Assembly: GCA_035622975.1 (NCBI GenBank)
Contig: DASPUH010000071.1
Location: 1 to 19,935, forward strand
DNA length: 19,935 nt
From: DASPUH01 sp035622975
GTDB lineage: Bacteria; Chloroflexota; Limnocylindria; Limnocylindrales; CSP1-4
Reading direction: 5' to 3'
Within the stretch, counting starts at the first letter, position 1, and each line of letters opens with the position of its first letter. Shown here piece after piece: positions 1 through 8,020 of this stretch. A model generated the notes under the pieces. The model did no database searches. It saw nothing but the letters and a program-made list of their open reading frames with translations, and was not told where the DNA came from. The position numbers and the translations under genes are program-made.

Positions 1-1
1 C

Positions 2-187
2 GGCGATGGCAAGTGGCGCCGCCTGGAGACGCCGGACGACCTGGTGCAGTTCTACGATCCCACGGACGTCTTCGGCGACCTGGCCGACAGTCTCGCCGAC
101 CTGTATCCCGACGTCGCGCCCGACGACGACGAGGCGGACGAGGCGGACGAGGCGGACGACGAGGGCGACGACGCGACCCACGACTGA
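2..187 (+). CDS. C-terminal end of an unidentified protein with an acidic tail (5' truncated)
   Basis: An open frame enters from the left edge (codons in register with position 2) and stops with TGA at 185-187. The visible 61 residues begin GDGKWRRLETPDDLVQFYDP and end in a low-complexity Asp/Glu/Ala tail made by a 9-nt tandem repeat. I do not recognise the family. It lies 21 bp upstream of pyrK on the same strand, so it is probably co-transcribed with the pyrimidine genes. The fragment does not resemble the ends of CarB, PyrB, PyrC or PyrF as I know them. The acidic tail is likely disordered. No function can be assigned from this fragment. Confidence 0.6.
   Translation, partial: GDGKWRRLETPDDLVQFYDPTDVFGDLADSLADLYPDVAPDDDEADEADEADDEGDDATHD
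131..157 (+). repeat. Short tandem repeat (GAGGCGGAC)x3
   Basis: Three perfect copies of the 9-mer GAGGCGGAC lie in frame in the last codons of the truncated first gene. Each encodes Glu-Ala-Asp. They continue into degenerate GAC/GAG/GGC codons. Copy number could vary by slippage without breaking the frame. Confidence 0.85.
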
Positions 188-208
188 CCCCGCGCGGGAC
201 GGTCGACC

Positions 209-1075
209 GTGATGCGGCTGGCGGGGGCCGAGCTCGTGGAAAGCCGCCTGATCCTGCCCGGCCAGTGGCTGCAGACCTACGCCGCGCCCTGGCTCGCGGC
301 GACTGGCGTCCGGGCAGGCCAGTTCGTGCACGTCCGCACCCCCGACTACTCGGGCCTCGTCCTGCGGCGCCCGTTCAGCATCAACACGCTCGACCGGGCG
401 AACGGGCGGATGACGATCCACTTCCGGATCACCGGGAAGGGGACCGAATGGCTCGCCCGGGCGCGACCCGGCGAGGTGATCGACATGCTGGGGCCGCTGG
501 GCCGCCCCTTCGAGGTCGACCCCCGGACGCGACACGTGCTGCTGGTGGCGGGTGGCCTGGGCATGGCCGGCGTGCGGGCGCTGGCCGACGAGGCGCTCGA
601 AGCCGGCCGCCAGGTGACGCTGCTCTTCGGGGCGCGCGGCGCGGCGGAGGTGTACCCCTCGTCGCTCCTGCCGCCCGAGGTCGAGTACGTCGTGGCGACC
701 GACGACGGGTCGCTGGGCCAGGCGGGCCGCGTGACGGACCTGCTGCCGGCGTACGAGGCGTGGGCCGACCAGGCGTTCGCCTGCGGGCCGTGGCCGATGC
801 TGGCGGCCCTGGCGCAGCTCGCGAACGGCCGTGACGCCCGACTGGGTGTCGCCCGGCTCGGCCGGCGTCGCGGGCAGCGTGCGGCCGCCACGCGGGGCAC
901 GGCCGCCGCCCGTCGGCGGGCCTGGCTGCAGGTCTCGCTGGAGCAGAACATGGGCTGCGCCGTGGGGGCGTGCCTGGGCTGCGTCGTCTTCGGCGTCGAC
1001 GGCCCCCAGCGCGTGTGCCGCGAGGGCCCGGTGTTCGCCGCTGACGAGATCGTCTGGGAGGATGTCCCCGCGTGA
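209..1075 (+). CDS. pyrK: Dihydroorotate dehydrogenase B, electron-transfer subunit (PyrK)
   Basis: PyrK passes electrons from the PyrD FMN through FAD and a [2Fe-2S] cluster to NAD+, so dihydroorotate oxidation is NAD-linked rather than quinone-linked. The 288-residue product has the flavin-binding RRPFSI motif (residues 53-58), a glycine-rich nucleotide-binding segment VAGGLGMAG (113-121), and a C-terminal cluster motif with Cys250, Cys255, Cys258 and Cys270 (C-x4-C-x2-C-x11-C). The start is GTG at 209, with ATG at 212 as the alternative. An Arg/Ala-rich stretch at about residues 207-239 sits just before the cluster domain and is longer than I expect for this family. The stop overlaps the pyrD start (GTGA), implying translational coupling. 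Identification is secure because the adjacent gene is a class 1B PyrD. Confidence 0.93.
   Translation: MMRLAGAELVESRLILPGQWLQTYAAPWLAATGVRAGQFVHVRTPDYSGLVLRRPFSINTLDRANGRMTIHFRITGKGTEWLARARPGEVIDMLGPLGRPFEVDPRTRHVLLVAGGLGMAGVRALADEALEAGRQVTLLFGARGAAEVYPSSLLPPEVEYVVATDDGSLGQAGRVTDLLPAYEAWADQAFACGPWPMLAALAQLANGRDARLGVARLGRRRGQRAAATRGTAAARRRAWLQVSLEQNMGCAVGACLGCVVFGVDGPQRVCREGPVFAADEIVWEDVPA
1056..1063 (+). promoter_or_regulatory. Ribosome binding site of pyrD
   Basis: GGGAGGAT ends 8 nt before the GTG at 1072. It supports the far-upstream start of pyrD, and with it a long N-terminal extension, over internal GTG codons at 1207 and 1231. Confidence 0.6.
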
Positions 1076-2235
1076 AACCCCGCCGCCGCGTGGTGCCCGC
1101 CCGCACCCGTGCGGTCGAGCCGTACCCGACACCCCGGCGCCGCGCTGCCCTGGGAGCCGGACCGCGGCCCGCGACCGGGGCTGGCCGCGAGACCGCAGCG
1201 GGTCCCGTGCCCCCCGCGGGCAGGCCGGCGGTGCCCGTCGAGGCGGTCGACCTGACCATCGACCTCGCGCCCGGGCGGCCCGGTGGGCTGCGCCTGCGTA
1301 ACCCGATCCTGGTGGCCAGCGGCACGTTCGGCTACGGGCTCGAATACGGCGACGTGGTGGACGTGCAGGCGCTCGGCGCGATCTGCTGCAAGGGCACCAC
1401 GCTGAAGGCACGCGTGGGCAACCAGCCGCCGCGCGTGACGGAGACGCCGGCCGGCATGCTCAACTCGATCGGCCTGCAGAACCCGGGCGTCGACGCCGTC
1501 GTGGAGAAGTACGCCGCGCTGTGGGCCACCTGGCAGGTGCCGGTCATCGTCAACGTGGCGGGCGAGTCGATCGACGATTACGTCGGCGTCGTGCGCCGCC
1601 TGGACGGCGTGCCCGGGGTGGCCGGCATCGAGCTCAACATCAGCTGCCCCAACGTCGGTCGGGGCGGCCTCCAGTTCGCCGTCGACCGCGAGGCGGCAGG
1701 GGCGGTCACGGCCGCCGTGCGCCATGCCACCGACCTGCCCCTGATGGTCAAGCTGTCGCCCAACGTGGCCGACGTGCGGACCATCGCCCAGGCCATCGAG
1801 GCGGCCGGGGCCGACGCCATCAGCGCCATCAACACGCTGTCGGGCATGGCCATCGACCGGGGGCGCCGGCGGCCGCTGCTGGGCAACACGTACGGCGGCC
1901 TCTCCGGGCCGGCCATCAAGCCGGTCGCGCTGCGGGTCGTGTACGAGGTGGCCCAGGTGGTGCGCATCCCGGTCGTGGCCATCGGCGGGGTGGCGGCGCT
2001 GGACGACGTGCTGGACTACCTGTTCGCCGGGGCGAGCGCCGTGCAGGTCGGAACCGCGATCTTCGCCGACCCGGCACTGCCCGTGCGCCTGGTCGATGAG
2101 CTGGCCGCGTGGTGCGCCGCCCAGGGCCTCGACAGCCACCGTGAGATCATCGGGGCGGCGCTGCCGGCTGGGGCCCGCAAGGGCGTCCACGGCAAGGACC
2201 GCCCGAGCGTCAAGGGCGTGGAGTACCGGCCGTGA
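1072..2235 (+). CDS. pyrD: Dihydroorotate dehydrogenase B, catalytic subunit (PyrD, class 1B)
   Basis: This FMN enzyme oxidises dihydroorotate to orotate and works as a complex with PyrK. The conserved core starts near residue 57 (VEAVDLTIDL). It contains NPILVASGTFGYG (77-89), the NSIGLQNPG motif (131-139), the catalytic cysteine Cys192 in NISCPN, the FMN-binding lysine region MVKLSPN (225-231), INTLSGMAI (253-261) and the phosphate-binding AIGG/VQVGTA segments (303-329). A cysteine rather than a serine as catalytic base is the class 1 hallmark. The product is 387 residues because a Pro/Arg-rich extension of about 55 residues precedes the usual start. The GTG at 1072 overlaps the pyrK stop and has a good ribosome site. 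A shorter form from GTG 1231 cannot be excluded. Confidence 0.95.
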   Translation: MKPRRRVVPARTRAVEPYPTPRRRAALGAGPRPATGAGRETAAGPVPPAGRPAVPVEAVDLTIDLAPGRPGGLRLRNPILVASGTFGYGLEYGDVVDVQALGAICCKGTTLKARVGNQPPRVTETPAGMLNSIGLQNPGVDAVVEKYAALWATWQVPVIVNVAGESIDDYVGVVRRLDGVPGVAGIELNISCPNVGRGGLQFAVDREAAGAVTAAVRHATDLPLMVKLSPNVADVRTIAQAIEAAGADAISAINTLSGMAIDRGRRRPLLGNTYGGLSGPAIKPVALRVVYEVAQVVRIPVVAIGGVAALDDVLDYLFAGASAVQVGTAIFADPALPVRLVDELAAWCAAQGLDSHREIIGAALPAGARKGVHGKDRPSVKGVEYRP

Positions 2236-2870
2236 CCGCGGCCCCGGTGGAGGGTCGCGTGGAGGCCCTCTTCCGCTCGTCGGGCGCCCTCCGGGAGGGC
2301 CACTTCCAGCTCAAGAGCGGGCGGCACGGGACAAGCTACCTGGAGAAGTTCCAGGTCCTCCAGCACCCGGCGGCGGTCAGCGAACTGTGCGCCATGTTCA
2401 CCGCGACGGTCACCGACGCGAGCGGCCGGCCGGCGGTCGACGTCGTCGTGGGCCCCACGACGGGCGGCGTGATCCTGGCGTTCGAGACGGCCCGCCAGCT
2501 GGGGCTGCCGGGCTTCTTCGCCGAGGAGGTGCGCGACGCGGCCGGGACCAGCCGGCGGGTCTTCCGCCGCGGCTTCCGCCTCGCACCGGGGCAGCGCGTC
2601 CTGCTGGTCGACGACATCCTCACGACCGGCGGGTCGCTCCTGGCGATGCTGCCGCCGATCGAGGCGGCCGGCGCAGAGCTCGTGCGCGCGGCAGTGCTGG
2701 TGGACCGGGCCGGCGGCACGACCGCGGTGACCTCGCCGGCCAGCGGCCGCGCGTATCCGGTGACGGCGTTGTGGGTCCTGGACCTGCCCACGTACGAGCC
2801 CGGCCCGGCGACCTGCCCGGCCTGCGCCGCAGGCATGGCGGTGGAGGCGCCCGGCTCGAGCGGGGCGTGA
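2232..2870 (+). CDS. pyrE: Orotate phosphoribosyltransferase
   Basis: PyrE transfers the phosphoribosyl group of PRPP to orotate, giving OMP. The 212-residue product shows the PRPP-binding signature VLLVDDILTTGGS (residues 123-135) and the substrate-binding LKSGRHGTSYLEKF segment (27-40). The C-terminus carries a CPxC pair (TCPACAAG), which I recall from a subset of PyrE proteins. The GTG start at 2232 overlaps the pyrD stop as GTGA, the same coupling as pyrK/pyrD, so the three genes form one operon. The stop lies 19 bp from the end of the convergent lipoprotein gene, and no clear terminator fits between them. Confidence 0.95.
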   Translation: MTAAPVEGRVEALFRSSGALREGHFQLKSGRHGTSYLEKFQVLQHPAAVSELCAMFTATVTDASGRPAVDVVVGPTTGGVILAFETARQLGLPGFFAEEVRDAAGTSRRVFRRGFRLAPGQRVLLVDDILTTGGSLLAMLPPIEAAGAELVRAAVLVDRAGGTTAVTSPASGRAYPVTALWVLDLPTYEPGPATCPACAAGMAVEAPGSSGA

Positions 2871-2889
2871 GCCCAGCAACCCCCCCGGA

Positions 2890-3879
2890 CTAGCCGCCCA
2901 CGACCGCCTGGATCGCCTGCGTCAGCTCGTCGGAGCCGACGGCACCCTCGAACTTGGCGGTCACCCTGCCGCTTGCATCGACCACGAAGACCCAGGGCTC
3001 GTCCGGGAGACCCCACTGGACCGCCGCCGGCACGAGCTGCAGCTGCCCGGCCGTGCTGAGGACGGGCTGCAGGCCGCCGCCGGTCGCCGGCTGCAGGACG
3101 TAGGGCTCGACGTGGATGAAGACCACCTTCGACTCGAAGGGCACCGCCACGGCGTTGACCATGTCCAGCGTGGGGCCGCAGATCTGGCTCTGGCAGAACT
3201 GCGGCGTGGCGAACACGAGCACGAAGGGCCGGTGCTGGGCAAGGGCGTCGGCCTCGGACGTGCGATAGAAGGCCGCATCGGGCGTCGGGTCGGTGGAGAT
3301 CAGGGCGATGCCGGCCGGCGTCGTGGCGGTCGGCGTCGGGACCGATGGGGCCGGCGCCCCGATGGCCGGCGTCGTGGCCGACGGCAGGACCGTGAACTGG
3401 ACCCGTGACGTGGTCGCCGGCTGGCCCGGTTGCTGGACGGTGACCTGGACGCCCCAGTCACCCGCGTCGGGGAACGTCACCGTGACGTGGTACAGCCCGC
3501 GAGGGTCGGGCGGCGGGGCGGCCTGGATGAACGTCCCCGTCCCGGTCGCCACGACCGCCGCGGGATCCTTCGCCAGATCGTAGAAGGCGACGCTGGTGGT
3601 GACGTCGGCGGCGGCCACGATCTTCGTCTGGTCGGTCGCGTCGTAGAGGGTGAACAGGAAGCGGTTGGGGCCGACCGCCAGCTGCTGGTTGATGAGCAGC
3701 GGCACGACGGTCGCGCCGCTCACGGGACCCAGCGGCCAGCCCGGATACGTGCCGGCGCCCGTGTCGCTCGGGACCGCCGAGGTCGGTGGCGCGGTCGACC
3801 CGCTGCAGGCGGCCACCGCGGCCACCAGGGCGGCGAGGGCGCACACGGTGGCGACGCGCAAGGCGGCCGGCGGGCGCAT
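2890..3879 (-). CDS. Lipoprotein with FixH/YtkA-like and thioredoxin-like (CxxxxC) domains
   Basis: The 329-residue product has a lipoprotein signal peptide ending AVAAC, with Cys25 as the predicted lipidated residue. A beta-rich domain at about residues 57-165 contains a PDPRGLYHVTVTFPDAGDW segment like those of FixH/YtkA proteins. A Pro/Thr-rich linker (165-190) leads to a thioredoxin-like domain (about 212-329). That domain carries Cys229 and Cys234 in FCQSQIC, a C-x4-C spacing unlike the C-x2-C of thioredoxin or the C-x3-C of Sco proteins. The open frame extends further upstream, but the ATG at 3879 is chosen because it begins the signal peptide and lies 8 nt below a TACAGT -10 element. 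The gene is divergent from the heme A synthesis fusion, so a role in copper or redox assembly of the oxidase is plausible but inferred. Confidence 0.8.
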   Translation of the reverse strand: MRPPAALRVATVCALAALVAAVAACSGSTAPPTSAVPSDTGAGTYPGWPLGPVSGATVVPLLINQQLAVGPNRFLFTLYDATDQTKIVAAADVTTSVAFYDLAKDPAAVVATGTGTFIQAAPPPDPRGLYHVTVTFPDAGDWGVQVTVQQPGQPATTSRVQFTVLPSATTPAIGAPAPSVPTPTATTPAGIALISTDPTPDAAFYRTSEADALAQHRPFVLVFATPQFCQSQICGPTLDMVNAVAVPFESKVVFIHVEPYVLQPATGGGLQPVLSTAGQLQLVPAAVQWGLPDEPWVFVVDASGRVTAKFEGAVGSDELTQAIQAVVGG

Positions 3880-3887
3880 GGTCCCCC

Positions 3888-3893
3888 ACTGTA
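3888..3893 (-). promoter_or_regulatory. -10 element TACAGT of the lipoprotein gene (predicted leaderless)
   Basis: TACAGT on the minus strand ends 8 nt before the ATG at 3879, so transcription would begin at or next to the start codon. No convincing -35 box is visible and no Shine-Dalgarno site is needed. Confidence 0.5.
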
Positions 3894-3926
3894 TCCGGGT
3901 CCTGCGGAACGCGCCCCCGGCGGCGC

Positions 3927-3932
3927 TACAAT
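3927..3932 (+). promoter_or_regulatory. -10 element TACAAT of the ctaA-ctaB fusion gene
   Basis: TACAAT lies 13 nt before the ATG at 3946, leaving a 5' leader of roughly 6 nt. The -35 region (about TGCGGA near 3903) is poor. No Shine-Dalgarno sequence is present in the short leader. Confidence 0.55.
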
Positions 3933-3945
3933 CGCGGCTCACCCG

Positions 3946-5866
<1,921 letters not shown>

Positions 5867-5889
<23 letters not shown>

Positions 5890-6874
5890 CGGGCCCGACC
5901 GCGGCGGCCCGCTGGCGGTCCAGCTGTTCGTCGTAGAGCCGGCCGCGGCGCTCCTCGTCGCGCAGCCAGCCGACCACGACGAGCAGCACCGGCACGAGGA
6001 ACAGCAGGTCGCCGGCGACCCACATCAGGCCACCGCCCAGGTGCTGGTCACTCAACGCGTCCGGCAGCCACGGCAAGGTCAGCGAGGCGTAGAACGGGTA
6101 GAGCGGCTGGCTCGCCATGAAGAGCGCCAGGCCAAGGAAGGCGTTCTGCGGCATCTGGAGCATCACGTAGCCCAGCCGCACGGGGTAGCTCAGCGGGCGC
6201 GGGCCGGGGTCGGCGCCCACGACCGGCCACCAGAACAGGAAGCCTGCCCCCAGGAACAGGGCGTGCTCCAGGACGTGGACCCAGCCGTTCTCGAGGGCCA
6301 GTTCGAAGAGCGGACTGAAGTGGGTGACCCACATGACGGTCGTGAACAGGACCCAGTCGACCACCGGGTGGGTCAGCGCCCGCAGCGGGCGGGAGCGGAG
6401 CACGGGCATGATCAGGCGCGTGCGCTGCTGGGGTGTCGCCACCCGCAGAAGCAGGGTCATCGGCGCGCCGAGGCACAGCAGCGGGGCCACGACGAAGACC
6501 AGCAGCATGTGCTGCACCATGTGGACGCTGAAGAGCACTTCCGAGTACACGTCCACGGACGAGCACAGGGCGATCGCCAGGAGGGCCATGCCGCCGGTCC
6601 AGGCAGCCACGCGGCGGCGCGGCACGGGGTTGGCGGGGTGCGCCGCGTCCACCCGGCGGACGGCGGCGAGGTAGGCCACGAGCGGGATCAGGATCGTCGT
6701 GGTCACGAGCGGGTCGAAGGACCACGTCGTGAGCGCCGTCAGGGGCGAGAGGGGGGCGAGGCTGGCGAGGTCGCCGGTCACGTGGGCCAGCGCTGCCGGC
6801 GCGGTGGCCAGGACGAGCCCGGCCGCCCCGACCCCGCCGCCCGTGAGCACGAGGCTGCGGACGAGCGGGCGCAT
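5867..6874 (-). CDS. ctaG: Cytochrome c oxidase assembly factor CtaG (caa3_CtaG family)
   Basis: The 335-residue product has an N-terminal signal-like segment ending near ATAPAALAH, followed by about seven hydrophobic helices. Family marks include the His/Met-rich HMVQHMLL helix, HPVVDWVLFTTVMWVTHFSP, and EHALFLGAGFLFWWPVVGADP. These histidines are thought to bind copper. Proteins of this family help deliver copper to subunit I of caa3-type oxidases. The ATG at 6874 is 8 nt below a TATGAT -10 box, which supports a leaderless start. The gene is transcribed away from the oxidase operon and shares its promoter region; its 3' end overlaps the ctaA-ctaB fusion. The last 40 residues are basic and probably cytoplasmic. 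Confidence 0.9.
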
Positions 6875-6881
6875 CGGGCCG

Positions 6882-6888
6882 TATCATA
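6882..6888. promoter_or_regulatory. Symmetric -10 element TATCATA shared by ctaG (-) and ctaC (+)
   Basis: TATCATA reads as TATCAT on the plus strand and TATGAT on the minus strand, so one 7-bp element can act as a -10 box in both directions. The minus copy ends 8 nt before the ctaG ATG, giving a leaderless transcript. The plus copy gives ctaC a leader of about 35-40 nt that contains a Shine-Dalgarno site. No strong -35 boxes are seen. Confidence 0.55.
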
Positions 6889-6912
6889 GGCGCTCGACTC
6901 CGGACCGCCTTC

Positions 6913-6920
6913 AGGGAGAG
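6913..6920 (+). promoter_or_regulatory. Ribosome binding site of ctaC
   Basis: AGGGAGAG lies 9 nt before the GTG at 6930. It selects this start, which also begins the lipoprotein signal peptide. Confidence 0.6.
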
Positions 6921-6929
6921 CCACGCCGC

Positions 6930-8012
6930 GTGCGACGCGCCACCACCTGGACCCGATCGCTGTTGCCCCTCGCCGTCCTCGCGCTCGTGGTCAGTGCGTG
7001 CGCGCAGGCCACCGCCAGCAACCCGGTGCCCGGCTTCTTCCCCCTCCCGGCCATCACCGATCAGGGCCAGTCGAGCGAGAACCTGTACGTCTTCATCCTC
7101 GCCATCGCGACGGCCATCTTCCTGCTGGTCGAGGGCCTCATCCTCTTCGCCGTTCTGCGCTACCGCCGGCGCAAGGGCGACGACCAGCTGCCGACGCAGA
7201 CCCACGGCTCGATGCCCTTCGAGCTGGCCTGGACGATCGTCCCCTTCATCATCGTCGTGGCCCTCTTCACGCTGTCATATCAGACCCAGGAGCAGGTCGA
7301 CGCCGCGGTGCCCAACCCGCCCCTCACGGTGGACGTGACCGGCTTCCAGTGGCAGTGGACGTTCGACTACAAGGCCCAGGGCCTGAGCTTCACCGGCCAG
7401 GGCACGGACGGGCCGGTGATGGTCCTGCCCGTCGGCGAGGACGTCCATTTCCGGCTTCATTCCAACGACGTGATCCACTCCTTCTATCTGCCGGCGTTCT
7501 TCTTCAAGAAGGACGTCGTACCGGGACGCACGAACGAATTCGACCTGACCCTGGACCAGACGGGCACGTATGCGGGCCAGTGCGCGGAGTTCTGCGGCCT
7601 GGGCCATGCCGACATGCGCTTCACCGTCCAGGCCGTATCACAGGCCGACTTCAACGCCTGGGTGACGAAGGAGCAGGAGGCGGCCAAGGCGACGCCATCA
7701 CCGCTGCCCAGCGGGGCCCAGAGCCTGACCCTGAGCGCCTCCAACACGACCGCCTTCGACGAGTCCACCCTCACGGCAGCGGCCGGCCAGCCGTTCGCCG
7801 TGGTCTTCACCAACAACGAGCCCGCCGGGGGGCCGCCGCATGACTTCGCCATCAAGGACCCGGCCGGCAGCAGCAACATGCTGTTCACGGGCCAGCCGCT
7901 GGCGCAGGCCGGCCAGACGGTGACCTACGACGTGCCCGCCCTGCCCGCCGGCACGTACACCTTCATCTGTATCGTCCATCCCAACATGACAGGCACGCTG
8001 ACGGTCAAGTAG
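6930..8012 (+). CDS. ctaC: Cytochrome c oxidase subunit II with C-terminal blue-copper (cupredoxin) domain
   Basis: Subunit II takes electrons into the oxidase through the binuclear CuA site. The 360-residue product starts at GTG with a lipoprotein signal (VVSAC, Cys24). Two transmembrane helices follow (about 52-77 and 97-117), then the CuA domain with a complete ligand set: His183, Cys218, Glu220, Cys222, His226 and Met229. A Pro/Ser/Ala linker (about 251-262) leads to an extra domain of 97 residues (264-360). That domain has type 1 copper ligands: His304 (PPHDF), then Cys347, His350 and Met353 in CIVHPNM. In caa3 oxidases this place is held by a cytochrome c domain; here no CxxCH motif exists. 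This suggests electron entry through a tethered auracyanin/amicyanin-like copper protein. It is the first gene of the oxidase operon. Confidence 0.94.
   Translation: MRRATTWTRSLLPLAVLALVVSACAQATASNPVPGFFPLPAITDQGQSSENLYVFILAIATAIFLLVEGLILFAVLRYRRRKGDDQLPTQTHGSMPFELAWTIVPFIIVVALFTLSYQTQEQVDAAVPNPPLTVDVTGFQWQWTFDYKAQGLSFTGQGTDGPVMVLPVGEDVHFRLHSNDVIHSFYLPAFFFKKDVVPGRTNEFDLTLDQTGTYAGQCAEFCGLGHADMRFTVQAVSQADFNAWVTKEQEAAKATPSPLPSGAQSLTLSASNTTAFDESTLTAAAGQPFAVVFTNNEPAGGPPHDFAIKDPAGSSNMLFTGQPLAQAGQTVTYDVPALPAGTYTFICIVHPNMTGTLTVK
7719..8012 (+). repeat. Cupredoxin module, copy 1 (paralogous to 11429-11716)
   Basis: The last 97 codons of ctaC are clearly homologous to the last 95 codons of the six-helix protein gene. 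The segment DVPALPAGTYTFICIVHP is identical in both proteins. At the DNA level the final 90 or so bases differ by only a handful of substitutions plus one inserted codon. Both copies end with the same TLTVK-stop. Confidence 0.85.
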
Positions 8013-8020
8013 GAGCATCG

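Noticed and set aside
346..2190. Long minus-strand open frame of 614 codons opposite pyrK and pyrD
   Set aside because: It is an artefact of high GC: it lies antisense to two genes with clear family motifs, has low-complexity Arg/Gly/Pro/Asp composition and matches no family.
3430..3945. Upstream in-frame extension of the ctaA-ctaB fusion (172 codons)
   Set aside because: The extension lies antisense to the lipoprotein gene and is basic low-complexity. The first CtaA helix begins exactly at the ATG at 3946, which sits below a -10 element.
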